This document shows, piece after piece, positions 48,053 to 57,814 of a stretch of 64,000 nt of DNA (position 1 is its first letter; every line of letters begins with the position of its first letter). The position numbers and the translations under genes are program-made. The notes under the pieces were generated by a model. The model was not told where the DNA came from. It did no database searches and saw nothing but the letters and a program-made list of their open reading frames with translations. Source of the DNA: Staphylococcus marylandisciuri (lineage in GTDB: Bacteria; Bacillota; Bacilli; Staphylococcales; Staphylococcaceae); contig NZ_JAOPKZ010000015.1 of NCBI RefSeq assembly GCF_025519785.1, forward strand, positions 1 through 64,000. Reading direction: 5' to 3'.

Positions 48053-48451
48053 TTACTTTAAATCATATGTTTCTTTAAAATGAATCCTTTTTAAATATTC
48101 TTTATACTTTTTCTTACTTTCAAAGTCTTTATCATATTTATCTTTCAACACAGCATCTCCACGAACTTTATTGTCTTCATCCACAGAATACGTATATGTA
48201 TTATATGGTTCATCTTTAAAAGTGACTTGTAAATCATTATCACCGGTGTTTAAAGTAAAGATATTTTCTTCATCTTTAATTTTATCCTCCCAACCCTTTT
48301 GTTTAAATACATGGTGAACTTTATGTCTTAGTTTCGCTTCTTCATGTTTTTGATAGTCTAAATACATATGCTTACAAATAATAAACGCTACTATTAATAT
48401 AATAATTAAAGTAATAATGACAATACCTATAATTTTAAACTTTTTATTCAT
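48053..48451 (-). CDS. DUF3139 domain protein, paralogue 2
   Basis: A 132-residue protein of the same length as paralogue 1, with the same start MNKKFKIIG, the same membrane segment and the shared motif VTFKDEPYNTYTYSVDEDNK. The start at 48451 follows GGAGG; the GTG at 48463 overlaps that signal. The upstream 40 bp also resemble those of paralogue 1, so the duplication included the promoter-proximal region. Each copy has its own ribosome-binding site and probably its own promoter. Confidence 0.85.
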   Translation of the reverse strand: MNKKFKIIGIVIITLIIILIVAFIICKHMYLDYQKHEEAKLRHKVHHVFKQKGWEDKIKDEENIFTLNTGDNDLQVTFKDEPYNTYTYSVDEDNKVRGDAVLKDKYDKDFESKKKYKEYLKRIHFKETYDLK

Positions 48452-48594
48452 ATAGACCTCCACTTCTAAGTTTTAATAAGTTTAAAATTAAATAATTTAT
48501 ATACTTTTAAGATATATTTCGAGATGTAATAAAGTCAAGTTCTAGGAGATTACATTTACTTATATCGCAAGTAACTTCTTTAAGCACACGCTAC

Positions 48595-48920
48595 GAGGCT
48601 GGGACATAAAGGTCTTTGACTAGAGAGATAGAGGCTGGGACGTAATGTAATGTTTCAAGATCTTTCAGCTTCTTGGCAGTAGATGACTGATTTGAAAATG
48701 CGCTTGTATCAAGCTTTTTCAATTCTAGTCATCCTTGCCGGGGCGGGACGACGAAATCTTTTTATTCAAATTAGATTTCTGTCCCGCTCCCTTCAACATC
48801 TCGGCAGTAGATGACTGATTTGAAAATGCGCTTGTATCAAGCTTTTTTCAATTCTAGTCATCCTTGCCGGGGCGGGACTACGAAATCTTTTTATTCAAAT
48901 TAGATTTCTGTCCCGCTCTC
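48595..48920 (-). repeat. Two family A repeats in tandem
   Basis: GAGGCTGGGACATAAAGG, a second GAGGCTGGGACGTAATG, then one complete unit to CTGTCCCGCTCCC (about 48790), directly followed by hairpins II and I of a second unit to CTGTCCCGCTCTC. Confidence 0.9.
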
Positions 48921-49025
48921 ATTAGAAAAATAACTTTACAACAAAACTATTTGGATTTAAGTTATTTGTTTTTTTAAAATGAAATGACGATCTCTTTGTA
49001 GAAATAGCCATTCTTTTTCCAAACA

Positions 49026-49060
49026 AAAACGGTCAGTGATTTTCATCACCAACCGTTTTA
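49026..49060 (-). terminator. Terminator of pckA
   Basis: AAAACGGTCAGTGA pairs with TCACCAACCGTTTT, with T residues on the minus-strand exit. Closely similar to the hairpin at 28032-28060. Confidence 0.75.
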
Positions 49061-49141
49061 AATAGAGAGGTCTATATAGCTCTTGTGTTACGAGCAATTA
49101 TCGTTAATTCACAGTTATTGTCAGTTTAATGTATAGCTCAA

Positions 49142-50737
49142 TTATTGTTTATTAAAGCCACCTGTTTGAGATAGTTCTTGTGCTTCTTCACCAAACTTAG
49201 CAAAGTTATTGTCAAATCTTTCTATTAAATCTTTAGCTTGTGCTTTATATTCTTCAGGTCTGCTCCACGCATTGATAGGATTAAGAATAGTTTTTGGAAC
49301 GCCGTCAATATTAGTTGGGATACTTAAACCAAACATTTCATCTTGAGTGAACTCAGCACTTTTCAGCTCGCCAGTAATAGCTTTGTCTACCATCTGACGT
49401 GTGTAGTTTAAGTTTATACGACGACCTACACCGTATTTACCACCAGTCCAACCAGTGTTTACTAAGTATACATCTACCTCATGTTTATCGATGTGATCTC
49501 CTAGTATATCCGCATAAACTTTCGCATTTAGCGGCATAAATGGCGCGCCAAAGCAAGTAGAGAAGGATGGCTCTGGCTCAGTGACGCCGCGTTCAGTACC
49601 AGCTAGTTTTGATGTAAATCCACTTAAGAAATGATACATAGCTTGTTGTTTATTTAATTTAGAAATAGGTGGTAATACTCCAAAGGCATCAGCAGTTAAG
49701 AAGATAATAGTGTTTGGGTGAGCCCCTTTAGATGGCGTTACAATGTTCTCAATGTGATGAATAGGGTAAGCTGCACGTGTATTTTCTGTGTAGTAATTAT
49801 CGTCAAAATCAATATCGCCATCATTGTCAACGACAACATTTTCTAATACTGTACCATATTTAATCGCATCGTAAATTTGTGGTTCTTTTTTACGCGATAG
49901 GTTGATAGCTTTAGCGTAACAGCCACCTTCAATATTGAAGATACCGTCTTCGTTCCAACCGTGCTCGTCATCGCCTATGAGTTTACGATCGGGAGCAGCT
50001 GATAAGGTTGTCTTACCAGTACCAGATAAACCAAAGAAGAGAGCAACGTCACCCTTTTTACCTACGTTTGCTGAACAATGCATACTCATAATATTGCCTT
50101 TAGGTAAGAGATAGTTCATCACAGAGAAGATACTTTTCTTCATTTCGCCTGCATACTCTGTACCACCAATGAGAACGAGCTTATGTTTGAAAGAAACGAT
50201 AATAAATGTTTCAGAGTTAGTACCATCAACGGCAGGGTCCGCTTTAAATTTAGGGGCTGAAACAATCGTGAACCCACTGTCAATTTCTTCTGCTTCTTCT
50301 TTACTGCTAGGGCGAATAAACATATTTTGAGCGAACAGATTATGCCAAGCTAATTCATTAATTACGGTTAAAGGAAGCGTAGTTTTCTTATCGCTACCTG
50401 CGTAACCTTTGAATACGTATAATTCATCTTTTTCTTCTAAATAATCTAATACCTTATTATATAGGTTAAGGAAAGTTTCCTCATCGATTGGTTGATTCAC
50501 TTCTCCCCAATCAATATCATCTTTGTACGAAGGCTCAGTCACAATAAATTTGTCTTTAGGTGAACGACCTGTGTACTTACCAGTTCGCGCATTGATAGCG
50601 CCTAACTCAGTCAGTTCACCTTCATTATTTTGAAGTATTTTATAATAAAGTTCTGTTGTTGATAACTGAAAAAGAGAGGTAGATTTTTTTAATAAATTTT
50701 TAATTTTATTTGTATAAGTATACGTATCAGTTGCCAT
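49142..50737 (-). CDS. pckA: ATP-dependent phosphoenolpyruvate carboxykinase
   Basis: A 531-residue enzyme that converts oxaloacetate and ATP to phosphoenolpyruvate, the entry to gluconeogenesis. The kinase-1a loop [11 protein letters not shown] (about 235), the metal-binding LIGDDEHGW and the substrate loop [16 protein letters not shown] are present. GGAGGG precedes the ATG. A cre-like palindrome 29 bp upstream of the start fits the known glucose repression of pckA through CcpA. It diverges from the metK riboswitch leader. Confidence 0.97.
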   Translation of the reverse strand: MATDTYTYTNKIKNLLKKSTSLFQLSTTELYYKILQNNEGELTELGAINARTGKYTGRSPKDKFIVTEPSYKDDIDWGEVNQPIDEETFLNLYNKVLDYLEEKDELYVFKGYAGSDKKTTLPLTVINELAWHNLFAQNMFIRPSSKEEAEEIDSGFTIVSAPKFKADPAVDGTNSETFIIVSFKHKLVLIGGTEYAGEMKKSIFSVMNYLLPKGNIMSMHCSANVGKKGDVALFFGLSGTGKTTLSAAPDRKLIGDDEHGWNEDGIFNIEGGCYAKAINLSRKKEPQIYDAIKYGTVLENVVVDNDGDIDFDDNYYTENTRAAYPIHHIENIVTPSKGAHPNTIIFLTADAFGVLPPISKLNKQQAMYHFLSGFTSKLAGTERGVTEPEPSFSTCFGAPFMPLNAKVYADILGDHIDKHEVDVYLVNTGWTGGKYGVGRRINLNYTRQMVDKAITGELKSAEFTQDEMFGLSIPTNIDGVPKTILNPINAWSRPEEYKAQAKDLIERFDNNFAKFGEEAQELSQTGGFNKQ

Positions 50738-50765
50738 ACTTAATCCCTCCAGCGGTAAAAATTTA

Positions 50766-50779
50766 TGTAAGCCTTTACA
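50766..50779. promoter_or_regulatory. cre-like site upstream of pckA
   Basis: TGTAAGCCTTTACA, a near-perfect palindrome matching the CcpA consensus TGNAANCGNWNNCA except for the central G. Its position near the pckA start suits repression. Confidence 0.65.
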
Positions 50780-50850
50780 GTTAAAAAGTATAACACATCT
50801 CTTTTATTAATCCATACCGATAACTGAAAGATTATGATAAAAAAGTAAAA

Positions 50851-50879
50851 TTGACAGAATGAGTCAGTTTAGGTAGTAT
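50851..50879 (+). promoter_or_regulatory. Promoter of the metK leader
   Basis: TTGACA, 17-bp spacer, TAGTAT, about 14 bp before the start of the SAM riboswitch. Confidence 0.75.
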
Positions 50880-50892
50880 AAATGTTAACGGA

Positions 50893-51060
50893 TTCTCTTA
50901 TCCTGAGTGGTGGAGGGACATGGACCCAATGAAACCCAGCAACCTCTTCTTAATAATGAAGAAAGGTGCCAAACCGTTTGCAGACGCTATGTCTGAACGA
51001 TAAGAGCGAATGGACGTACAGAGCCTTCTCTCTATCTAATAGTGAAGAGGGCTCTTTTTT
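50893..51060 (+). promoter_or_regulatory. SAM-I riboswitch (S-box) with terminator
   Basis: The P1 arms CTCTTATC and GATAAGAG enclose the conserved GTGGAGGGACATGGACC, AAACCCAGCAACC and AAAGGTGCCAAACC elements. A terminator (AGAGCCTTCTC ... GAGGGCTCT with TTTTTT, 51020-51060) follows. When S-adenosylmethionine is abundant, metK transcription stops here. Confidence 0.95.
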
Positions 51061-51112
51061 GTTAAGCTCTGTTGGAAGGGAATATACGTAATATATAATA
51101 AAGGAGCACATT

Positions 51113-52312
51113 ATGACTTATAATAAAAGGTTATTCACTTCAGAATCTGTAACTGAAGGACATCCTGATAAGATAGCGGATCAAATATCAGATGCGATTC
51201 TTGATGAAATATTGAAAGATGACCCTCACGCACGGGTCGCATGTGAGACGACTGTGACCACTGGGATGGCGTTAATCACAGGAGAGATTTCAACTCGTAC
51301 ATATGTAGACATTCCTAAAGTAGTTCGTGAGACAGTGAAGAACATTGGTTACACTCGTGCTAAATATGGTTATGATAGTCAAACTATGGCTGTTATGACG
51401 GCAATTGATGAGCAATCACCTGATATCGCTCAAGGTGTTGATAAAGCGTTAGAATACCGCAATGATATTTCTGAAGAGGAAATAGAAGCTACTGGCGCTG
51501 GGGATCAAGGATTAATGTTTGGCTATGCGACAAATGAAACAGATACCTTTATGCCATTACCTATTTTCTTATCTCATCAGCTTGCTAAACGCTTGTCAGA
51601 TGTCCGTAAAGATAAGATTATAGATTATTTAAGACCAGATGGAAAAGTACAAGTAACCGTTGAATATGACGAAAATGATGAGCCTCAAAGAATTGATACT
51701 ATAGTGCTGTCCACACAACATGCTGATAATATAGAGTTAGATCAAATTCAAGATGATATTAAAGAGTATGTGATCTATCCTACAGTTCCTGACAAACTAA
51801 TTGATGATAATACAAAGTTCTATATTAACCCGACTGGTCGTTTCGTTATAGGGGGGCCTCAAGGTGATGCTGGATTAACAGGTCGTAAGATTATCGTAGA
51901 TACCTATGGCGGCTACGCCCGTCATGGCGGTGGTTGTTTCAGTGGTAAAGATCCCACTAAAGTAGATCGTTCTGCTTCTTATGCTGCGCGCTATGTTGCT
52001 AAGAATATCGTAGCTGCAGAACTAGCTGATAAATGTGAAGTGCAACTTGCATATGCTATAGGTGTTGCAGAGCCAGTGTCTATTTCTATTTACACTTTCG
52101 GTACAGGCAAAGTCAGCGAAGAGGTGTTAGTAGAAGCGGTCAGAGAGCACTTTGACTTGCGTCCCGCAGGTATTATTAAAATGTTAGATTTAAAACAACC
52201 AATCTATAAACAAACAGCAGCATATGGCCATTTTGGTCGCACTGACGTTCTCTTACCTTGGGAAAAATTAGATAAAGTCAATCTCTTGAAGGATTCAATT
52301 CAAAAGAGTTAA
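51113..52312 (+). CDS. metK: S-adenosylmethionine synthetase MetK
   Basis: A 399-residue enzyme that makes S-adenosylmethionine from methionine and ATP. The signatures [15 protein letters not shown] (about 16), [10 protein letters not shown] (about 124) and [16 protein letters not shown] (about 267) are present; Cys in the last is normal in staphylococci. AAAGGAG precedes the ATG. Expression is controlled by the SAM-I riboswitch directly upstream. Its product serves TrmL and other methyltransferases, and SAM-dependent enzymes in the queuosine pathway. Confidence 0.97.
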   Translation: MTYNKRLFTSESVTEGHPDKIADQISDAILDEILKDDPHARVACETTVTTGMALITGEISTRTYVDIPKVVRETVKNIGYTRAKYGYDSQTMAVMTAIDEQSPDIAQGVDKALEYRNDISEEEIEATGAGDQGLMFGYATNETDTFMPLPIFLSHQLAKRLSDVRKDKIIDYLRPDGKVQVTVEYDENDEPQRIDTIVLSTQHADNIELDQIQDDIKEYVIYPTVPDKLIDDNTKFYINPTGRFVIGGPQGDAGLTGRKIIVDTYGGYARHGGGCFSGKDPTKVDRSASYAARYVAKNIVAAELADKCEVQLAYAIGVAEPVSISIYTFGTGKVSEEVLVEAVREHFDLRPAGIIKMLDLKQPIYKQTAAYGHFGRTDVLLPWEKLDKVNLLKDSIQKS

Positions 52313-52392
52313 TGATGAAATTGACAGCATTAACCCGATAATAATTGAATATTTATTAGAATGAAGTATAAAGAAAAAGGAGCGTTCTATTT

Positions 52393-53301
52393 ATGAGTGC
52401 GTTAGTACCAATTGAAGTTGGTTTAATCGTAGCTGTGATTATTGCTGTAATATGTTTCATACTGTTCTTGGTAGCGTTAGCAAGTAAGAAAAAAGTTCAA
52501 AATAAAATACAATCGCAATATGAAACCCGTGAACAACAACTAAGTGATAAGCATAAAGATGAATTAGAAAAAGAAAGAATTGAAAATAAAAAGACTGTAA
52601 CGAAACAGAATGAAGAACATCAAGCTACAGTAAATTCTAAAGATAGAGAGATAGATGCTTTGAAATTGTTCTCTAAAAATCACAGTGAATACGTGACTGA
52701 TATGCGACTCATTGGCATACGAGAGCGTCTCGTTAATGAAAAGCGTATACGCCCTGAAGATATGCATATCATGGCTAACATCTTCCTACCTCGTAACGAG
52801 TTTGATGATGTTAAACGGATTAGTCATCTCGTCTTAACACGTACAGGTCTTTATATTATTGACTCGCAATTGCTTAAAGGTCACGTGTTGAGCGGCGTGA
52901 GCGCGATGCAATTTAAAGAACAACCACTGCTTGAACAAGTATTTGATACTTTAGATATTTCTAAAGATGTGCCCCATACTTTAGTATTTGATAAGAACAA
53001 GGACAATAAGTCACTTTCAATCATTGATTATACTGAACATCTGAAAGATATTGAAAAGTTAGCTAGGGACATTCAAACTAAGCTCAATTTGAAGTTCACT
53101 CCAACTACTATTCTCTACTTCAATCCTAAGCGAGCTGGTGATGTGACTATATCTAATTACGCGCAAACATCTAATTCTAAAGTATTAGTAGGACCAGAAC
53201 AATTAAATGAATACTTTAATAAATTTGTCTTCCATGGTCGCATCCAATATGATGTTAAAGAATTACAACGAATCATGGAAGAAATTGAAACTTTTAATTA
53301 A
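52393..53301 (+). CDS. Membrane-anchored coiled-coil protein with NERD-like domain
   Basis: A 302-residue protein: a single N-terminal membrane segment (about 7-32), a charged coiled coil (about 33-95, rich in Lys/Glu/Gln) and a C-terminal alpha/beta domain (about 100-300; HLVLTRTGLYIIDSQLLKG resembles the NERD/nuclease-related fold, but the catalytic residues are not clear to me). It follows metK by 80 nt with its own GGAG, and its position next to an aldo/keto reductase gene is conserved in S. aureus. The function is unknown. Confidence 0.75.
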   Translation: MSALVPIEVGLIVAVIIAVICFILFLVALASKKKVQNKIQSQYETREQQLSDKHKDELEKERIENKKTVTKQNEEHQATVNSKDREIDALKLFSKNHSEYVTDMRLIGIRERLVNEKRIRPEDMHIMANIFLPRNEFDDVKRISHLVLTRTGLYIIDSQLLKGHVLSGVSAMQFKEQPLLEQVFDTLDISKDVPHTLVFDKNKDNKSLSIIDYTEHLKDIEKLARDIQTKLNLKFTPTTILYFNPKRAGDVTISNYAQTSNSKVLVGPEQLNEYFNKFVFHGRIQYDVKELQRIMEEIETFN

Positions 53302-53342
53302 GTTGCTATTAAATTGAAATATGACGACTCGTGGTGAGACAT

Positions 53343-53533
53343 GGGAGCGGGACAGAAATCTAATTTGAACAAAAAGATTTCGTAGTCCCGCCCCGGCAAG
53401 GATGACTAGAATTGAAAAAAGCTTGATACAAGCGCGTTTCAAATCAGTCATCTACTGCCAAGATGCTGAAAGAGGCTGGGACTTATGTCCCAGCCTCTTT
53501 CTCTCTAGTCAAAGACCATTATGTCCCAGCCTC
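53343..53533 (+). repeat. Family A three-hairpin repeat
   Basis: Complete unit from GGGAGCGGGACAG to the extended tail CTAGTCAAAGACCATTATG and a second TCCCAGCCTC. One base is missing in the GCGCGTTTCAAATC part of hairpin II. Confidence 0.9.
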
Positions 53534-53734
53534 AATATAACTAGATATTTTAGTAAAGCGGTTGGTAGTAATATTGGTTGATGCACTTGCCACTTCTTAT
53601 ATTTTTATAAGAAGTCAATGTTAAACTACTATAAACAAGATCGTTTTAGATGGCTTGATGAACCCTAAGAATTGTACTTTTATGCATTGTCTGTACAATT
53701 AAAAATAAATGAATTATCACAAGGAGGGGAAAGA

Positions 53735-54568
53735 ATGGAATCAATTGAATTCTACAATGGTCATCAAATGCCTATGCTCGGATTTGGAACATTTGAATTA
53801 ACGGACTTTGAAGAATGCAAAGAAGCAGTTAAAACAGCGATATTGAGTGGATATAGGCATATTGATACAGCTAAAAGGTACAATAACGAAGAGGCAGTAG
53901 GACAAGGTATTAAAGAGGCCCTAGAAGAGTCGGGACTGACGCGATCAGATATTTTCGTGACATCCAAGCTGTGGCTTACAGACTTTGGTCGTGAGCATGT
54001 TGAACAAGCATATATTCAATCATTGAAACGCCTAAATCTGGATTATCTTGACCTGTATCTCATGCATTGGCCCGGTACTGACGAGGCACGAATGATAGAC
54101 ACATGGCAAGGAATGGAAGATTTATATAAAGATACGAACGTTCGCAATATAGGCGTCTGTAACTTTTTACCTAGTCAACTTGAAGCACTATTAGCACAAG
54201 TTTCTATCAAACCGGTCATCAATCAAGTAGAATTTCATCCAGAATTCACACAGAAGGAATTAAATGTATATCTCAAAGCTCAGAAGGTTTATCTTGAATC
54301 ATGGTCTTCACTAGCTCGTGGTGCATTGTTAAGAAATAATTTAATTAAGCAAATAGCTGAGAAGTATGGTAAAAGTCCTGCTCAGATCATCCTGAGATGG
54401 GTTTATCAACAAGGTATTGTGGCTATACCGCGGTCAGCTAATCCAACTCATATCAAAGAAAATATTGATATTTTTAATTTCGAGATTAAAGATGAAGATA
54501 TGCAACAAATAAGTTCCTTGGATAAAAATGAACGCTTTGGTCCTAATCCAGCTGATTATGAAGGCTAA
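53735..54568 (+). CDS. Aldo/keto reductase
   Basis: A 277-residue NADPH-dependent reductase with a TIM-barrel fold. The AKR catalytic tetrad is visible: Asp and Tyr in HIDTAKRYNNEEAVG (about 46-51), Lys in VTSKLWLTDFG (about 79) and His in YLMHWP (about 112). The cofactor-binding segment GIVAIPRSANPTHIKEN is near residue 230. The start at 53735 follows AAGGAGGGG; the longer frame to 53672 has no signal. It lies between the NERD-like gene and crcB as in S. aureus. The carbonyl substrate is unknown. Confidence 0.92.
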   Translation: MESIEFYNGHQMPMLGFGTFELTDFEECKEAVKTAILSGYRHIDTAKRYNNEEAVGQGIKEALEESGLTRSDIFVTSKLWLTDFGREHVEQAYIQSLKRLNLDYLDLYLMHWPGTDEARMIDTWQGMEDLYKDTNVRNIGVCNFLPSQLEALLAQVSIKPVINQVEFHPEFTQKELNVYLKAQKVYLESWSSLARGALLRNNLIKQIAEKYGKSPAQIILRWVYQQGIVAIPRSANPTHIKENIDIFNFEIKDEDMQQISSLDKNERFGPNPADYEG

Positions 54569-54639
54569 TATAATTTACTATCTATTATTAAGCTGTAATA
54601 TAAGGTTCTAACTGGAACTATAACTATTTATTAACACCA

Positions 54640-54993
54640 TTACGAAAGATAATAACCTAATAGACAAGCTAGGAATGCCCCAATGTATTGAATAAAGCTA
54701 TAGATAATAACGGTCATTAGATGACGATTATTGTCATATATATTTACTATTTCCCACGAAAGTGTTGAAAAGGTAGTAAGACCGCCTAACAAACCTATTG
54801 TAAAGAAAGGTGATAACCACTGGTGATATAGAGAAATTCCAGAGACGAAAGAGATTAGGAAACTCCCAGCTATATTCACAAGCGGTGTGGCAATAGGGTA
54901 TGACGTGTTAATGAAACGATTACTTAATTCTGTAGCAATGCTGCGTAACAGCGCACCTAGCCCGCCTCCTAACAATATGTATAAGATTGTCAT
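54640..54993 (-). CDS. crcB2: Fluoride channel subunit CrcB/FluC 2
   Basis: A 117-residue, four-helix membrane protein of the Fluc fluoride channel family. The signatures GGGLGALLRSIATEL (about 9) and GLLGGLTTFSTLSWE (about 69) carry the conserved Asn/Phe/Thr features of the pore. Its start overlaps the stop of crcB1 (ATGA-type, 4 bp). Staphylococcal and other Gram-positive pairs form antiparallel channels that export fluoride passively. I see no fluoride riboswitch upstream of the pair. Confidence 0.92.
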   Translation of the reverse strand: MTILYILLGGGLGALLRSIATELSNRFINTSYPIATPLVNIAGSFLISFVSGISLYHQWLSPFFTIGLLGGLTTFSTLSWEIVNIYDNNRHLMTVIIYSFIQYIGAFLACLLGYYLS

Positions 54994-55358
54994 CTAAAGC
55001 GGCCTCCTATCTTTGCGCCTAGAAAGCATAATGCAATTCCAAGTAAATAACTACTCATCGCATAGAGCATTAGTAAGATATAGTCACCTTGTTGGAGGAG
55101 TTGAACGCATTCAAATTGTAATGTTGAGAAGGTCGTAAGCGCTCCAAGCAATCCAGTTGTTAGGCCTTTTTTCAAATTAGAATTATAGGCAAAATAGTGC
55201 AGGGCTAAAACGCTGATTAAACCCATGAGAAAAGCACCAGTTAAATTTACTATAAACGTGCCCAGTGGAAACTGTTCGAGACTATTTAATTGCGACAACT
55301 TATAGCGCAACATGGCACCGATTGCGCCTCCTACAAAAATATAAACATAGCGTGACAT
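54990..55358 (-). CDS. crcB1: Fluoride channel subunit CrcB/FluC 1
   Basis: A 122-residue Fluc channel protein with GGAIGAMLRYKLSQL (about 9) and GLLGALTTFSTLQFE (about 76), and four membrane helices. The start at 55358 (MSRYVYIFVGG) follows GAGG at good spacing. It is translated just before crcB2 and coupled to it. Only about 30 nt separate its start from the terminator hairpin of the upstream gene, so its promoter must overlap that hairpin or it relies on read-through. Confidence 0.92.
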   Translation of the reverse strand: MSRYVYIFVGGAIGAMLRYKLSQLNSLEQFPLGTFIVNLTGAFLMGLISVLALHYFAYNSNLKKGLTTGLLGALTTFSTLQFECVQLLQQGDYILLMLYAMSSYLLGIALCFLGAKIGGRFR

Positions 55359-55388
55359 AGCGAACCTCACTTCCTTAAGCAAATAAAA

Positions 55389-55449
55389 AGCCCCAGTATA
55401 TTTGACTAAGTGACTAAACTTTAATTGCTCAAATTACTGGGGTTTTTAA
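55389..55449. terminator. Long hairpin terminator between crcB1 and a membrane-protein gene
   Basis: CCCCAGTA pairs with TACTGGGG, with a further ATTTGA/TCAAAT inner stem. T-runs flank both sides (CTTTTTATTT on the minus strand), so it can terminate in either direction. Confidence 0.8.
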
Positions 55450-55755
55450 CTAGAAAAGAATTCCAAATGTAGATAAAGAAGAAATTAGATGGAATAAGAT
55501 TACTATTAAAATAATGAAAGGTAATATTTTGCTTGCTATCCTTACCCAATCGGAATTTTCATGTAAATGCTTAATAGATTTATCATTTAATATAATAGCT
55601 ACTATTAGAATAATTGCATTAATAATACAACACATAAATATGACTTTGATCATTGAACTAAAGTATGTTGTGAGTAGAGGGTTATGGGTATTAAAGTAGA
55701 TACTGATTAAAACTAATATTGTAGCTAAGTAAAAATACAACTTTGAACGTGCCAT
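55450..55755 (-). CDS. Small integral membrane protein
   Basis: A 101-residue protein with three hydrophobic segments (about 5-20, 27-58 and 73-100). GAGGAGG lies five bases before the ATG, and a strong terminator follows the stop. No motif is recognisable. The gene stands alone upstream of crcB on the same strand, and a role in fluoride handling would be pure speculation. Confidence 0.65.
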   Translation of the reverse strand: MARSKLYFYLATILVLISIYFNTHNPLLTTYFSSMIKVIFMCCIINAIILIVAIILNDKSIKHLHENSDWVRIASKILPFIILIVILFHLISSLSTFGILF

Positions 55756-56033
55756 AGTAACCTCCTCAATGTTTACATTTCTTTATACTATCACACTTTT
55801 ATAATCATTTAATAGTCAAAATATCTATAGAGGGTAAATAACACTTCAAAATGTATATAAGCAAAATAGTAGTATTCACTTTATTAGGGTGGTATAAATG
55901 ACTTAAAATGTTCGCTCAGTTGAGAGTGAAATCTTTAGCTGTAGGTGACAGACCTATTATACGTACAAAAGAGAGCTAAAGACGTATAGTAAGGAATTAA
56001 ATTTGTGGGTGCAATACATAAGGAGGAACTTGA

Positions 56034-56747
56034 ATGACACAGCTTAACATTGAAGTATTTGCAGATGGAGCAGATATTGAAGCGATGAAGTTAGCTTATA
56101 AGAATAAAGAAGTAGATGGCTTTACGACTAATCCTAGTTTGATGGCTAAAGCAGGGGTCTCAGATTACAATGCGTTTGCTAAAGAAGTGGTGAAAGAGAT
56201 TCCAGATGCCTCTATTTCTTTTGAAGTATTTGCAGATGATTTAGAGACGATGGAACAAGAAGCTGAAATACTTAAACAATATGGGGACAATGTATTCGTA
56301 AAAATACCAATAGTCAATACAAAAGGCGAATCGACTATTCCCTTAATAAAAAAATTATCGGCCGACCATGTCAGATTAAATGTGACAGCAGTCTATACCA
56401 TAGAACAAGTTAAAGAGATCACAGAGGCGGTTACAGAAGGTGTTCCAACTTATGTTTCAGTATTTGCTGGTCGAATAGCTGATACTGGAGTGGATCCACT
56501 GCCGTTAATGAAAGAAGCGGTTGAGATCACTCATAGTAAGCAAGGTGTCAAATTACTGTGGGCAAGTTGTCGAGAAGTAATCAATGTTATTCAAGCAGAC
56601 AGCATTGGTGCAGATATTATCACTTGTCCAGCAGGAGTGGTGACGAAGGTTAATAATAACTTAGGTCGTGATATAGAAGAGTTATCTGTAGATACTGTAA
56701 AAGGTTTTGCTAAAGATATCCAAAGTTCAGGCTTATCTATTCTGTAG
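56034..56747 (+). CDS. tal: Transaldolase family protein
   Basis: A 237-residue TIM-barrel aldolase of the transaldolase/fructose-6-phosphate aldolase (TalC-like) group. The Schiff-base Lys is in VFVKIPIVN (about 88), with TTNPSLMAKAG near the N-terminus (about 32) and LNVTAVYTIEQ following the Lys. It is slightly longer than typical TalC and matches the staphylococcal transaldolase of the non-oxidative pentose phosphate pathway. AAGGAGG precedes the ATG. A short family A hairpin after the stop is the probable terminator. Confidence 0.92.
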   Translation: MTQLNIEVFADGADIEAMKLAYKNKEVDGFTTNPSLMAKAGVSDYNAFAKEVVKEIPDASISFEVFADDLETMEQEAEILKQYGDNVFVKIPIVNTKGESTIPLIKKLSADHVRLNVTAVYTIEQVKEITEAVTEGVPTYVSVFAGRIADTGVDPLPLMKEAVEITHSKQGVKLLWASCREVINVIQADSIGADIITCPAGVVTKVNNNLGRDIEELSVDTVKGFAKDIQSSGLSIL

Positions 56748-56773
56748 TACTGGTAATTCGTTTATTGCTTAGC

Positions 56774-56834
56774 TCTCGGGAGCGGGGCAGAAATCTTTTT
56801 ATTTAAATTAGATTTCTGTCCCGCTCCCGAGAGA
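56774..56834. repeat. Family A short form, extended arms
   Basis: CTCTCGGGAGCGGGGCAG pairs with CTGTCCCGCTCCCGAGAG, with the AGAAATCT/AGATTTCT inner stem. The flanks extend the stem beyond the repeat and are followed by TTTTTAT, so this copy should terminate tal. Confidence 0.85.
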
Positions 56835-56936
56835 GTTTTTATATCAACATTTTTTAGTTATAGTTATATTTCGTTATTGAATAGCAAGGGGTCATTAGTT
56901 ATGATAGTGATACAATTATGAGGGAGTATTGAAGTC

Positions 56937-57374
56937 ATGAGCGAATCTAATTTTGAAGTCAAAGTAAGAAAATATTTATGGTTCCTTAATAGAAAAGAGA
57001 AAACCAAATTGGCGAATGTTATGAATGATAGTAAAAGTCATAGCAATGATGAACGGCCTATATACTTTGCTAATCAATTTTTGAAAAGATATATATTTAA
57101 AGAAAAAGCGATGAACACCAATCATTTCTTTTTGATATTAATCGGGCTCTTTGCTAGTTATGTGATTTGTGTAGGATTATTTTTATTAGGATTTTTAACT
57201 AGTTTAAGTGCAGTGCAACATTTATTGAATCCAGCTAAAGAGCTGTCCTTTTTAATAGTATCACTTACATTTATAGGTTCTTTATTACTTTTAGTCGTCT
57301 CGTTATTTCTAATCAAACGCGTAACTGCTTTTTTTACTAAGAAATTATTAGAATATAAGTTTAATAAAAATTAG
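56937..57374 (+). CDS. Membrane protein with N-terminal cytoplasmic helical domain
   Basis: A 145-residue protein: about 60 polar residues (NRKEKTKLANVMNDSKSHSN), then two long hydrophobic segments (about 62-87 and 103-127) and a basic tail. The layout resembles HAAS/DUF1700-type membrane regulators but no match is certain. GAGGGAG lies upstream of the ATG. It is convergent with the comK-like gene and may belong to the same locus as sigS, whose neighbours often include such small unknowns. Confidence 0.65.
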   Translation: MSESNFEVKVRKYLWFLNRKEKTKLANVMNDSKSHSNDERPIYFANQFLKRYIFKEKAMNTNHFFLILIGLFASYVICVGLFLLGFLTSLSAVQHLLNPAKELSFLIVSLTFIGSLLLLVVSLFLIKRVTAFFTKKLLEYKFNKN

Positions 57375-57387
57375 TTGAAAGTAGCTG

Positions 57388-57813
57388 TTATACTTTATAA
57401 AATGACTTCAGCGAGAGCGCCTCTAACCACTTCTTATAGATGAAGATGTAATTTTCATCTACAAAAATATACTTTTGATTAGTAAAGTAAATAATGGTTT
57501 GTGATCCTTTAGATGATAGTCCTGTAATTTGGTAAGCATTTATATAAATTTGAAGTGGAGCTCGTTTATGTTTAATAGGGAACAAAATAAGTGATTGGCT
57601 AAAGTATAAAGGAACGAGTTTATTGATATTTAAGAATCTTTTTGTCAATGAGACTTGATGATGTAAATCTAAGTTATACTGTTTTAATAAATACTTAATT
57701 ATTTTATTTGAGGCAGCGGGAAGGTCTATAGAATAAGTTTGGAAGACACATTCAGTATTAGCTTCTAAGGTTGGTTTAGTTTTTAAATATAATAGCTGAT
57801 CTAAATTTATCAT
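57388..57813 (-). CDS. ComK-family protein encoded with sigS
   Basis: A 141-residue protein. Its central region KLVPLYFSQSLILFPIKHKR and IIYFTNQKYIFVDENYIF lines up with the ComK family pattern (for example TYFFPTHSDR and VTFINNES in S. aureus ComK1). It is shorter than Bacillus ComK. The ATG lies 1 nt after the sigS stop codon, so it is cotranscribed and probably coupled to that sigma factor. In S. aureus a downstream partner gene of sigS has been described. A role in competence or stress control is an inference. Confidence 0.7.
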   Translation of the reverse strand: MINLDQLLYLKTKPTLEANTECVFQTYSIDLPAASNKIIKYLLKQYNLDLHHQVSLTKRFLNINKLVPLYFSQSLILFPIKHKRAPLQIYINAYQITGLSSKGSQTIIYFTNQKYIFVDENYIFIYKKWLEALSLKSFYKV

Positions 57814-57814
57814 T

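Noticed and set aside
53263..53451. Frames with IQIRFLSRSR in several gaps (also 16648 and 59757)
   Set aside because: They are translations of family A hairpins, without starts that fit and without conservation outside the repeat.
55389..55449. Fluoride riboswitch upstream of crcB
   Set aside because: The conserved GGNGATGG and related blocks of the crcB motif are absent. The hairpin is better explained as a terminator.
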